A stretch of 64,000 nt of DNA from Pseudonectria foliicola (taxonomy: Eukaryota; Ascomycota; Sordariomycetes; Hypocreales; Nectriaceae), in assembly GCA_003693505.1 (NCBI GenBank), contig QUZD01000054.1, positions 62,001 to 126,000 of the forward strand, read 5' to 3'. This document shows, one piece after another, positions 23,050-32,845 of this stretch; position 1 is the stretch's first letter; every line of letters starts with the position of its first letter. A program made the translations under genes and the position numbers. Below the pieces are notes generated by a model. It saw only the letters and a list, made by a program, of their open reading frames with translations, was not told the DNA's origin and did no database searches.

Positions 23050-26000
23050 ATGACTGTCTGGGAGACTGATGATGAGTATTTGAGCGGACCAGCCGCCGTC
23101 TCTCTGCCCACGCCTCATGACACACCATACCGAACCCCGTCCAGAGCTTCGAAAAAATCACGTCGCTCTGTAACACCTCCTGGAAACAGTAGTTCACCTC
23201 CACCTCTACCCAGCGAGCGGGGCGACAAGGCACCTAAGCGATCGTCTAGGGACATTACGACCGATGAAAACATCAGTATCCTGGACCCTCGACGATTTAC
23301 ACCGACATTGCACGCCAGTCTAGTTTCGGAAATCTTGGCTCTCAGAAGAGACCAAGAAGATAAGATTAGACTTATTGAGACCCTCGAGGCCTCTCTTCAT
23401 ACCTCGACGGGGGAACGCGAGGCGCTCCAGGAGACCTTGACCAAGACCGGAAAGGAGAGTCGTTCGCTTCAGCGCCAACTGTCTCTTCTCGAAGGAGGAA
23501 CCTCGTCCGCCCTGGGCGAGCTAGCGCGAGAAAGGGACGAGGCTGTTGAGTCGGTTGCCGATGCCAGGAAACGACTGGAAACTGCACAGAAGAAGATTCG
23601 TAGCCAGGAGGACGATTCTCAACGGACCCACGATGTATGGGCTCGAGAAAAGGAGAGCTGGGAGGCTGAGAGACGAAAGTACGAGCACAAACTGCATATT
23701 GCTGAAAGCCGTCTCAAGATCGTCCTGGACGAAGTGGCCGCATTTCAAGCGTCTCACCAGAACGGCAATCAAAATGGCCAGGACAGCGAGGCCGAGGAGA
23801 ACGGCCGGGAGTACGATGTTGCCAGCAGGAGGACCAGCATGACGAACAGCATTCGATTCTCTGTCATCAGCAGCCTGGCAAAGCCCAACGGTAATTCTTT
23901 GGCTGACGAGTTGAACTTTGCATCCGAGGACGACCAGAGCGATGTCGACGGTCGAGACAGTGTTCTGTCGAACCATATCCCTATCCGCCATGACCGCACC
24001 CTGAGCCGCGATAGCCTCTTGAATCGGATCCACCGGCGAAACCAGAGCATCGAGAGCGTCAAGCGATCGGGAAGCATTAAGCGCTCGGGCAGCGTCTTGC
24101 GTGGAAAGCTTCTCATGAACCAGAAGGTGCTGGAAACACTCGAGGGCGAAGACGAGGAAACGGAGCCAGATCTGCCCAAGTTGTCGTATGTTGATACGGG
24201 AATCCAGTTCTCGCCACCTCCTTCGCCCAAACTGGCGCCGTCAAAACCCGCCACGCCCGAGCTGGAGCCCGCTCAAGGCAAGCTGCCGGAGTCTGACAGC
24301 CCAAACCGCGAAAGTGAAATCGAGGCAAACCAGAGCCGGAAGCGCGTTCACAGTGGCCGTCCGCTTTCCATCGAGCCGCCTGCACCGCGAAAACTGATGA
24401 TCTCAGCAGCAGCGCAAACGACTGATGAGGTGCCACTTACACCACCAAAAACCCCGAAGACCCCTTTCCGCTCTCCCACGCCACCTCCTCCTGAACCGCC
24501 AGCAATTCCGATGGTCTCTTCTTCAACCCAGACAGACACCATCGAACCCGTTGCGCCTGTTGCGCCCGCCGACCCCGTCGAGCCCATTGAGCCCATCAAG
24601 CCCGTTGAGCCCGCTGAACCCGTTGCGCTTCCCGTCCCGCCAATGCCTTCATCCCCGCCGCCACCACCGCCGCCGGCGATCCCTAGCATCAGTGTACATC
24701 CTCCCACAAGCCGTCCAAATACACCAAGGGAATCTATGTTGCCGCAGCACTCCAAGGATTTTGGCTGTCAAGTCAATATTTCCGTTTCCATTGTGACCAG
24801 CGATACAGGTGTTCAAACTGAAGGTATCCAAACCGATAAGAGACTAGCTCTACTCCCACCGCACCTTCAGCCCTCGAACATAACGTCGCGCCCCAGCTCG
24901 CCCAACCCCATGCCAGTAAACGAGGCCAGCAACGACTTTACGCCCCTTCCTGGAAATGTCCCACCGCGCAATCCACGGAGACTGGAAAATAGATCTAGCG
25001 TTATCGAGATTCCATCGTCGCCTGTGTCTCTTGGCGAGGAAAGCCTTCACGATCATTACCCTGGGAACAATGACGACGGCCCACTCTCCAGCCAGAGGGC
25101 CCCAATCCGACGGCCTCATCGCTTTAGTAGTCTGTTTGCCGGCTTTGATGGCGGAAGTTCCGACGAAGCGGATGACTTTGGTGACATCGACATGAGCGAT
25201 TCTGAATATCGAACCGCACTGTCAGCGCCGCGGCCAAAGCTCGCCTCGAGTCGCGCCGGTAAGCGCAGCTCGACTGGAACAACTGGTACCAACGCCACAA
25301 TCCCTACCTCCCCTGAACAGATCTCGATGCGACAGGTCCCCCGAGGCACGATGAAATCCACCGCCATCGACACATATAACTCATTTACCCTTGTGGAGAA
25401 GGAGGAGACTGGCCACCGATTCTCCGCCAGAGCAGCGAGGGCTTTTGAAAAGGGACCCAACTCGATGCCACCAAACCGCGCAAGCGTTATGCGCAAGGCT
25501 GCCATGATCCAGAGCGGCATCTCTAGCCATCAAGGCCGCTCGCGGAGCCCCAGCATCCCGGATGCCAAGGATCCTCCTTTTCCCATCCCGACGCGGGCCA
25601 GCTCGAGGAAGCCTCCGCTCAACGCTGGTGTGCGCAGTGATGGGCAGAGAAGCCCAACCCGAAATGCTGGATCTCGCCGTGGAAGTAGCCGCAGCCACTA
25701 CCGTGCCAGCAGCATCCGAAAGGTGCGCTCCGCTGCTGCACTGCCCCTTCATCAGAGGCCGCGCCGACAGGGCAGCCGATCGCCGCCACTGTCGCCATCC
25801 ACCGAGGCACCGGAAAGCCCAGGGCTACCCCCGTTGCCAAAGAACGACATCACAAGCCCATCAGGTCGTCCTCGTGGCAACAGCCAGTTTCGCCACCGAC
25901 ACCAGCTGTCCACCACCACAGATAACACGAATGGTACAGACATTCAGTCTCAAAGCAGCGGAGCTCAGTCAACGACTGTGGTTGATGCGATTGCCCAAAC

Positions 26001-27339
26001 GATGGTTGGTGAATGGATGTTCAAGTATGTGCGACGGAGAAAGTCGTTTGGAATGACTGAAAGCCATGGAAAAGACGACGGAGGCAACGACCGACACAAG
26101 AGATGGGTGTGGCTGGCACCGTACGAGAGGGCCATCCTTTGGAGCAGCAAGCAACCGTCATCTGGAAGCGCTCTGATGGGAAAGCCCGGCCGCAAGCGTA
26201 AGTTGCTCGCCCCTTTTCGGCTTTCAGAAGCGCTGACAGTGAATCCAGTCACGATTCAGTCTGTCCTCGATGTCAAGGACGACAACCCTGCTCCCAAGGG
26301 TGCGGGAGCCGTGTTCAACCGATCCATCCTGATCCTGACGCCGCAGCGAGCTCTCAAGTTTACTGCGACCTCGGCAGAGCGGCACTATGTATGGCTGACG
26401 GCGCTATCCTTCCTGGCCCACTCCAACCAGGCGGTTCCTGAGATCACGGCTGCCCCCGAGCCGCGACTGCTGGCCAAACCCAGTCCGTTGCCGGAATTCG
26501 GGGCGCCGGCTCCCACAAAGTTGAAACGCGGCGGTATCAGGGACTCGATCCGCATCGCCAAAGGTCGCACAGGCTTGACCCGGCAGACCCCGCCAAGTGT
26601 CCCAAGCATCCCGAGCATCCCGAGCATCCCGAGTGCTTCACAAGCCCAGCGGGGCGACATTGCGAGCTACAAGATGACTGAGTCTTTCGGGGCAATCTCA
26701 AGCAATCATTCGCGTGATGATTCTCGTGATGCTGCCGAACCTCCCTTTATCCCCCGCTTCCACGATCGTGCCGGCAACAACAACAACAACAACAACAGTA
26801 ACAGCCACAATAATCTCGCTATGTTTCATGGACGCAAGCGCAGCAATACCGGGGGCCACATCCCCCCTCCTCTGTCTTTCCGGGGATTCTCTAGTCCCAC
26901 TGGGCCTGGATCCAACCACCAGTATACAAACAGCACTGCCGAAGCCAGTGTGGGCACCGCTGGCTCCTCCGACATCTATCAGTCTCAGGGGTCGAGCTGG
27001 GGCATGAGCCAAACAGTGTCGCAGCGCACTTCTGAAGCATCGTCTAGACCGGGCAATTTCTTCGACGCTATTGGCACAGTCCGCATGGAGGCATTCATCA
27101 GCCCCCTGGCGTTTTCCCAATTCAGCGAGTACCCCAATGAGCATGACGAGTTTCGGCAGATAGTCCGGAGACGCAGCAAAGAGATGAGAAGGAGGCGGAG
27201 CCGGAGCCGGCACCGTGACAGCTACAACCACTCCCGTGGTCCTTCGCGAAGCACTCGCTATACCGAGGATTCCTACCAAGGGAGTCGCACGACGGGAGAG
27301 GAGAACTTTTTCCGGGACGACCCGTTTAGGGGCTTCTGA
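23050..27339 (+). CDS. apsA: ApsA/Num1-like cortical anchor with C-terminal PH domain
   Basis: Predicted 1412 residues from two exons, 23050-26197 and 26249-27339. The 51-base intron is a multiple of three, so the frame reads straight through it. Splicing is inferred from the GTAAGT donor, a GCTGACA branch sequence 11 bases before CCAG, and because it joins GRK directly to TIQSVLDVKDDNP, as expected inside this PH domain. The order is a Ser/Pro-rich N-terminus, a coiled coil (about 90-240), a long disordered region with Pro-Glu repeats (near 24540-24640), the PH domain of the Mcp5/Num1 type (about 975-1110), an Asn run, and a basic Arg/Ser tail. Num1 and ApsA sit at the cell cortex, bind membrane lipid through the PH domain and anchor dynein for nuclear migration, and in yeast also mitochondria. 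Confidence 0.88.
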   Translation: MTVWETDDEYLSGPAAVSLPTPHDTPYRTPSRASKKSRRSVTPPGNSSSPPPLPSERGDKAPKRSSRDITTDENISILDPRRFTPTLHASLVSEILALRRDQEDKIRLIETLEASLHTSTGEREALQETLTKTGKESRSLQRQLSLLEGGTSSALGELARERDEAVESVADARKRLETAQKKIRSQEDDSQRTHDVWAREKESWEAERRKYEHKLHIAESRLKIVLDEVAAFQASHQNGNQNGQDSEAEENGREYDVASRRTSMTNSIRFSVISSLAKPNGNSLADELNFASEDDQSDVDGRDSVLSNHIPIRHDRTLSRDSLLNRIHRRNQSIESVKRSGSIKRSGSVLRGKLLMNQKVLETLEGEDEETEPDLPKLSYVDTGIQFSPPPSPKLAPSKPATPELEPAQGKLPESDSPNRESEIEANQSRKRVHSGRPLSIEPPAPRKLMISAAAQTTDEVPLTPPKTPKTPFRSPTPPPPEPPAIPMVSSSTQTDTIEPVAPVAPADPVEPIEPIKPVEPAEPVALPVPPMPSSPPPPPPPAIPSISVHPPTSRPNTPRESMLPQHSKDFGCQVNISVSIVTSDTGVQTEGIQTDKRLALLPPHLQPSNITSRPSSPNPMPVNEASNDFTPLPGNVPPRNPRRLENRSSVIEIPSSPVSLGEESLHDHYPGNNDDGPLSSQRAPIRRPHRFSSLFAGFDGGSSDEADDFGDIDMSDSEYRTALSAPRPKLASSRAGKRSSTGTTGTNATIPTSPEQISMRQVPRGTMKSTAIDTYNSFTLVEKEETGHRFSARAARAFEKGPNSMPPNRASVMRKAAMIQSGISSHQGRSRSPSIPDAKDPPFPIPTRASSRKPPLNAGVRSDGQRSPTRNAGSRRGSSRSHYRASSIRKVRSAAALPLHQRPRRQGSRSPPLSPSTEAPESPGLPPLPKNDITSPSGRPRGNSQFRHRHQLSTTTDNTNGTDIQSQSSGAQSTTVVDAIAQTMVGEWMFKYVRRRKSFGMTESHGKDDGGNDRHKRWVWLAPYERAILWSSKQPSSGSALMGKPGRKRKLLAPFRLSEALTVNPVTIQSVLDVKDDNPAPKGAGAVFNRSILILTPQRALKFTATSAERHYVWLTALSFLAHSNQAVPEITAAPEPRLLAKPSPLPEFGAPAPTKLKRGGIRDSIRIAKGRTGLTRQTPPSVPSIPSIPSIPSASQAQRGDIASYKMTESFGAISSNHSRDDSRDAAEPPFIPRFHDRAGNNNNNNNSNSHNNLAMFHGRKRSNTGGHIPPPLSFRGFSSPTGPGSNHQYTNSTAEASVGTAGSSDIYQSQGSSWGMSQTVSQRTSEASSRPGNFFDAIGTVRMEAFISPLAFSQFSEYPNEHDEFRQIVRRRSKEMRRRRSRSRHRDSYNHSRGPSRSTRYTEDSYQGSRTTGEENFFRDDPFRGF

Positions 27340-28338
27340 TCCCCGAGCTACATTGCTCTCCAACGACGACCAACCATTCTTTTACCAATTATTTTTCTTG
27401 AATCATGTCAGTGTGTACCTTTTCTTTTGCAAAGGGAACAGTGTTGGGAGCAATTATACCCTTTTCATCACTCACCTGCTTCCCATTCACTCACTTGAGA
27501 TTTCTTTTGGATTCCAGCGTTTTGTGGCAACTTGAGCCATTGCCTAGGCAGCCTGGCGCTTGGGCGTTTTGACTCGGCTTGGCTACAAGACGGGGATGAC
27601 TGGACATTGAAGGAGGGTAAACACTTGGTGCACGCTCAGGGATCCATCCAATGGATGTTTTCTGTGCACAGGAAAGGGGGGGAAAAGTCCATAGCTTAGT
27701 TTAGCAAATACAAACAAATAAATCCTCTGACTGAGATGTCAAAGCCAAACATTGTAATCCCCCGAGGCCCGAGGTCACTAGTCTATAAATTCTTGACACT
27801 TTAACTTGCCAAAGAGCATATAGAAAAAAGAGATCTTGTGCATACGAAAAAGATTGAAACTGACACACCTCATACCTTGGCCTTGTGATGCCCGGAAAAT
27901 TACATACACTTATATATATATATATCTATGGCTTACCTCTGCGTTGACGCAGGAGGAATGTCTTCTGGATCATGGATGAGGTTGGGTTGGGCCGCTTGAA
28001 ACTGTATCGCCCAATAGCGCGTGAGGGGGAGGCCTGACTGGGCAGCTAGAAAATTCCCACGGCGACCCCCACCAAACCTGGCAGCATCAGCATCCATCCA
28101 TCCATCCATCCATCCCTTCTACCCCGCGATCCTCACCACAAGCAAGCGCCGCACCGCACCGCACTGCACCGCACTCCACCTCACGACAGCTTCTTCCGAC
28201 AAGTCTCCCCAACAAGACAGCTTCCGGCTTCCTTTCTGCAGCGTCTGGCAGCAGGCAGCCCAACCAGGGCATAGGGGAAGCCAAAAAAAAGAAGAAAAAA
28301 AAGAGCAGGGGTTGCAGACGAGCACCGCCGCGGGAGCA
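27340..28338. other. intergenic region between co-oriented genes
   Basis: The first half is the AT-richer 3' flank of the ApsA/Num1-like gene, with AATAAA-like sequence near 27714 and a short TA run at 27912-27924. The second half is the leader of the OTU gene, with an ATCC microsatellite (28092-28113) and short CACCG repeats. No separate gene is visible. Confidence 0.6.
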
Positions 28339-29403
28339 ATGGAGGCCGAGACGCTCGAGCTGGTGCAGGCCCGCCACCGGCGCGAGCTCAAGGAGCTGCA
28401 GGGCCGCATCACGGGCAAGAAGAAGAACGCGACCAAGAAGACGCGCAGGGGCGTCAACGACGAGTGCGCCGAGATGGAGCGACAGCTGCGGGAGCGACAG
28501 GCTGCCGAGGTTGCCGTAGCAGCAGGAAGTGGCGGCGCAGACGACAAGGACGACGACGACGACGAGGGGCACGCTCTGGTACCAGATGGCAACGCCGTCG
28601 CTGCCGAGCGTGTCCAGGGCGGGGACCGCTCAACACTGGGAGACAAGCTGCATAGGGTCGAGGACAAGGTCGAGGAGACGCTGCACAAGGCCGCCGAGAA
28701 GCTGCACGTGTCGTCGTCGCCGCCGTCAACCACCCACGCCAACGCCGACGCCAACGCCAACGCCGACGCGAACACGGCCGCGAGCGACGAAGGCCTCGGC
28801 CAGCAGGCGCAGGGCGCCGGCAAGAAGCGCAACCGGCAAAAGGAGCGGCTGGCCCGCCGGGCAGCCGAGCAGGAGGCGGCGGCGGCGCGCGCCGAGGAGG
28901 AGGCGGCCGGCATGACGGACAACCGGGCGCGCGAGAGCGAGTACATGAAGAAGATGTTTGCGACGTACAAGCTCGTCGAAAAGGACATTGAGCCCGACGG
29001 CCACTGCCTCTTCTCCGCCGTGGCGGACCAGCTGGGCCAGCACGCCGTGGCCCTCGACCGCGGCCGCGACGCCGAGGCCGCCCGCGCGCCCGCCTACAAG
29101 CTTGTGCGCCGCGACGCGTCAGAGTACATGCTGGCGCACCGCGACGACTTTGCGCCGTTTCTCGAGGAGGACCTGGACGGCTACGCCCACAAAATGCGCG
29201 ACACGGCCGAGTGGGGCGGCCAGCTCGAGCTCATGGCCCTGGCGAGGCGGTACAACGTCGAGATCCGCGTGATCCAGGACGGCCGCATGGAGCGCATCGG
29301 CGAGGACGAGGGCGCCAGCTCGGGCAAGACGCTCTGGCTGGCCTACTACAGGCACGGGTACGGGCTGGGAGAGCACTACAACTCACTCCGAACGGCATCA
29401 TGA
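28339..29403 (+). CDS. otu2: OTU-domain deubiquitinase, Otu2/OTUD6-like
   Basis: Single-exon gene for 354 residues. 28339 is the first ATG in the frame; the frame is open upstream but without ATG. The N-terminal half is charged and helical, opening with LELVQARHRRELKELQ, with an acidic DDDDDE stretch and an Ala/Asn/Asp low-complexity patch, as in Otu2/OTUD6 proteins. The C-terminal OTU cysteine protease domain contains DGHCLFSAVADQL with Asp220 and the catalytic Cys223, and ends with GLGEHYNSL, where His346 is the expected catalytic histidine. Otu2 proteins remove ubiquitin and in yeast act on ribosomes; that specificity is inferred. The gene is very GC-rich in third positions. It converges on the methyltransferase gene with only 96 bases between stop codons. 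Confidence 0.92.
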   Translation: MEAETLELVQARHRRELKELQGRITGKKKNATKKTRRGVNDECAEMERQLRERQAAEVAVAAGSGGADDKDDDDDEGHALVPDGNAVAAERVQGGDRSTLGDKLHRVEDKVEETLHKAAEKLHVSSSPPSTTHANADANANADANTAASDEGLGQQAQGAGKKRNRQKERLARRAAEQEAAAARAEEEAAGMTDNRARESEYMKKMFATYKLVEKDIEPDGHCLFSAVADQLGQHAVALDRGRDAEAARAPAYKLVRRDASEYMLAHRDDFAPFLEEDLDGYAHKMRDTAEWGGQLELMALARRYNVEIRVIQDGRMERIGEDEGASSGKTLWLAYYRHGYGLGEHYNSLRTAS

Positions 29404-29499
29404 CCCCAGGACCTCGCTAGGCCTCAGAATTTATTCACTTGCGTGCTTCTCTCGTTTTTACTGCGGGCTGTGCCGACAACTATAGACTGCTGGGCCTCC

Positions 29500-30427
29500 T
29501 TATCGACTCCACACCGATATGAAATCGAGCACCGAGCCGTCCTCGCGCGTTCCGGCCTTGTGCGTCCGCAAGGGCTTCACGAGACTGAGACGGTGCAACC
29601 CGTCGACCCACGGCCTGGGACTGACGCTATCCTGGACGGTGCCGTCGGAATTATAGGGGACATCTTCACCGGGAGCGGCCAGGAGTGCCTCGTAGAGTTC
29701 CGGGCAGACACCCCAAGGAGGACCAGCATCAGACATGGGCTTCGCCGTGGGGAACTCGAGACAGACGAGTCGGCCGGAGTGGGTGAGGAGCTCCGTCACA
29801 CGCTTCGCCCACTGAGGGCGCGATGGAGGCGGGAGAGCACAGAGGAACTGGCCAGGACCGTCAGTATATCAATATCCTTTCTCAACGTAGGCGAAAACCC
29901 AGGTGTTGGGAGAAACGTACCGTGTAGTCAAATATTAGATCAAACTTGCCCTCATTGCCTATATCGTGGGTCCAATCCTGGCCGAAAAAGTCCCCCTTGA
30001 TGAAGTGGACACTGCCTTTTTCTAACCCATCGATGGGCTTATAGGAGTCTTGGGCATCCGACTTCTTCATATTCTCCAGTGCCTCTGCGTGGGCAACCTC
30101 ACTCGAGTCTATACCCCACACATCGAAGCCCCACGAGCTCAATAGGAGCACATCATGGCCTCGGCCGCAACCTGGAACGAGAGCCTTCTTCTTATCGACA
30201 GCTCCAGTGGAGTCGCGCAGCGGGTGACCGCGATGATCGTGGTCTTGGGCAGGAGGCAAGAGATCGGGGCGTTGGCGGAGCAGATCGTCCAGGGCGAGCG
30301 AGGGACCCCCACGGTCCCAGGGAGTGTAGGAGTCGCGCCAGCAGTCGTTCCAGCGGGAGGGGTGGTCGGAGGCAGGTAGAGCTGCAAAGGACTCTGCGAG
30401 GGTGGGGGGGTTGGCCTGGGCAGCCAT
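29500..30427 (-). CDS. TPMT-family S-adenosylmethionine-dependent methyltransferase
   Basis: Predicted 284 residues in two exons, 30427-29921 and 29847-29500. The 73-base intron (GTACGT donor, GGCCAG acceptor) is in phase 0 and joins FDLIFDYT to FLCALPP, a junction that fits this family. The start at 30427 is the first ATG in the frame. The SAM-binding motif I reads ALVPGCGRGHDVLLL, followed by the acidic motif II region VWGIDSS. An early WNDCW segment and the WDRGGPSLAL stretch are also typical of thiopurine/thiol methyltransferase (PF05724) proteins. Fungal members are thought to methylate small thiols or halides; the substrate is not known here. No targeting signal is evident. Confidence 0.9.
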
Positions 30428-32444
30428 GGCGACAGTGACAGTGACGGCAAGCTGACAAGGTCGATGTCGCAAGTTTGCGGGAAGCTGGGGAAGGGGCGGA
30501 CGAACGCGAGACAGGATGGGGAGGAATGAAATGAATCAGAGCACGGGACGGTGGAGCACGTCGGTGGCAACGTCTTGGTGCTTCCAGAGTCTGGTCCGAG
30601 AGACACGAGATGGCGTGGATGGGCACGGCGAGCGATCCGAGGACAATGGATGTTCGTGTGCGCCGTCGCGGGGGATCGGCTGTGCGAAGGGATGGAGTTG
30701 GCGGCTTTGCCCGAGGGGTAGCTGGGCTTGCTGGGCTTTGCTGGGCAGAGCTCGACGTCACTCGCGTGCCCCTAGTCGATTATCGATAGCAGCCGATGTG
30801 TGGGGGGTTGTTGTGGGTTGCGGGGGCATTGAGTATGTTGTGATTGGTGGACCGGGCTGGTCTCGAAGCTCAGGGACGGCAAGGTGGTGATGATGATGAT
30901 GATTCTGGGCCATGGTAGCGCAGCTTTTTGGGGGGGGGGGGATAATCCAGAAGGGGAGATGGATGTAGGGCGGTAGTTGATATTGTACGATGGACTGACT
31001 GCTGATCAACTTGTGGGCTGTATGTTTTATTGATCTGATTGCAGCAGGTTGTGGCACGTGATGTAGCAGCTGAGGCCGGTGTACTGTAGTTTGAGTCGTT
31101 CCTGCATTCATTTACTGGGCTCCAAAGCGGGCGGCTATTTGCCTGCACGGCAATGGGCTTTTAGGTTACAGCGACGACGCCATTTCAACAAGTTGGCGAG
31201 TCCAGAGAAGGCCTCGAAGAAGCTGGTAGCGGAAATGGCGCCATCTCGAGACACGTCTGCAGATGCCCATTCCATTCCATCCACCCCATGTTGGGAACAC
31301 TTTACTCGAGGTGTGCTTTTGATACGTCATGACGTGCATTCCCTGCTTGGGATCTACTGCAAGAGGATTCCATGCACCTTGGCTGGCAAAGGGAGTAGGG
31401 CGGGTAAGGTAATAATGTATGTAGCATTGTAAATAAGTGGTATCTTCTGTATAGAGTGTATCCATATCGTAACAGCATCCAAATCCATTAGGGGCAAGCC
31501 GAGGTGTATCCAACGATAGCCGTGGCATCTCAAATTGCCCAGCAGATTGTGTTGGTCAAATCGACGAGTCTCAAAAAATCCCAATCCTACCCCCCCACGT
31601 CCTTTTTGGAGACCCCGTATCCGTGTATCCTTGCGCCAAAACCCCGGGAAAAGCTGCATACCTAGGCGAGGTAAAAACAAAAATAAGAAAGATGAAAATG
31701 TGCCAATATTAGACTGCAAGAGAGGTGCAATGTGTCAAGAGCAGATGTCTAGTGATGTCATGCTGTTGCAGCCATCACCACCTGCTGTTGCGCCGGATAA
31801 TAAGGCTTCCACACTAAGCTACCACACCTGCACCACATGTGCTGTCGAGGCTGTGGGGGGAGGGTGCGAGCTGGGGAAAATGAGGAGAAACTGTCTGCGT
31901 GTGCATTGAGGCCATCGAGCCATCGGTCCATTCGGTCCATCGGTCCAGAGGCCCCATCGAGATAGGTGTTTCGCTGTCACCCTCCCACGCACGACCCATC
32001 CCTTGTTGGCCGGACGCGGCGTCGGCTAAGGCGAGGTGGGCGACCCACTTCGCAACCAAGGTCCGCGATAATGCCGTGAGGTGGAAGAAAACGGTCCAGA
32101 TCGAACCATTTTAGACCCGGTCCCCAAAGGGAAACAACAAGGGCCAAGGAGAGGCCAAGGGCATATCTCGGCACGGCCAGGGTGTGATAAGCGATGCGAC
32201 CAGCTGGTGATTGTAATGGTGATGGTGGTGGTGGTGGTGATGGTGGTAGTCGTTGGTGGTAGTTTTTGGTGGTAGTTTTTTTTTGGCGATGCGGTGGCAT
32301 GTGATGGGGGGTCATGACGGCTGGCCGTGAACCAGATGCCATGCGCTGCACAGACTGCTGACTCCTTTGGCCGAGTAGTTGTAGTCAATGCCAGACAGAG
32401 ATGGCGATGACGACGATGACGCAGCCAGCGGCAGCGAAGACGAG
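30428..32444. other. gene-free stretch
   Basis: This holds the promoter of the methyltransferase gene and a 3' flank of the small gene that follows. It contains a G run near 30929-30941, a GGT/GAT repeat at 32213-32275 and no gene I can support. A 50-codon minus-strand ORF that opens with six histidines (from about 30913) looks like a repeat artefact. Confidence 0.5.
32213..32275. repeat. GGTGAT/GGT low-complexity repeat
   Basis: Imperfect GGT and GAT triplets followed by two copies of a GGTGGTAGTTTTT unit. Confidence 0.75.
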
Positions 32445-32645
32445 TTAGATGCCGCATTCCTCAAAGTCACGGACCATGATGGCCATTTGCGCTCGTTTGG
32501 CGGCCTCAGCAATGAGGGTAAAGTCCTTGAGGAACATGTCGGTAGAGGGCGGCTGGGCCTGGGTGGGCGCAGGCTGGATCACCATCTGGCTGGCAGTGGG
32601 GGACTGCTGGGAGGACAAGGCGGCGCTGGTGGTGATGGCGTCCAT
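32445..32645 (-). CDS. small conserved-looking protein of unknown function
   Basis: A compact 66-codon gene. It starts at an ATG in good context and uses mostly C- or G-ending codons like the other genes here, unlike the repeat-derived ORFs around it. The first half is Ser/Thr/Gln/Pro-rich and probably disordered. The second half, MFLKDFTLIAEAAKRAQMA followed by an acidic end, reads like one amphipathic helix that could bind a partner. There is no signal peptide or membrane span. A long purine tract lies 125-200 bases upstream on the plus strand, so a CT tract in the gene's sense, as in other promoters of this window. I recognise no family. It could also be the first exon of a longer gene, but I found no good downstream exon. 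Confidence 0.55.
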   Translation of the reverse strand: MDAITTSAALSSQQSPTASQMVIQPAPTQAQPPSTDMFLKDFTLIAEAAKRAQMAIMVRDFEECGI

Positions 32646-32770
32646 GGTAGCAGGCGTTGGTGTAGAGGAGGGTGGATGTTGGAGCGAGTGCAGTCGATAC
32701 GGCGGGTTGGATATGTTTGGTTGCCTTGGTGAGGAAGAGGAGATGGGGAGAGTAAGTAGGAAGGCAAAAT

Positions 32771-32802
32771 AAGAGAGAGAGAGAGAGAAGAGAGAGGGCG
32801 AA

Positions 32803-32842
<40 letters not shown>
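32771..32842 (-). promoter_or_regulatory. CT tract upstream of the small gene
   Basis: On the plus strand this is a GA-rich run with only a few interruptions. In the sense of the minus-strand small gene it is a long CT tract 126-197 bases before the ATG, typical of fungal core promoters. Promoter function is inferred. Confidence 0.5.

Positions 32843-32845
<3 letters not shown>

Noticed and set aside
28021..28338. 106-codon extension of the OTU ORF
   Set aside because: It begins at GTG, contains ATCC-repeat-encoded residues and has no ATG before 28339.
30758..30913. 50-codon minus-strand ORF beginning with six histidines
   Set aside because: The histidines come from an ATG/GAT repeat; no conserved features, and it overlaps the likely promoter of the methyltransferase gene.
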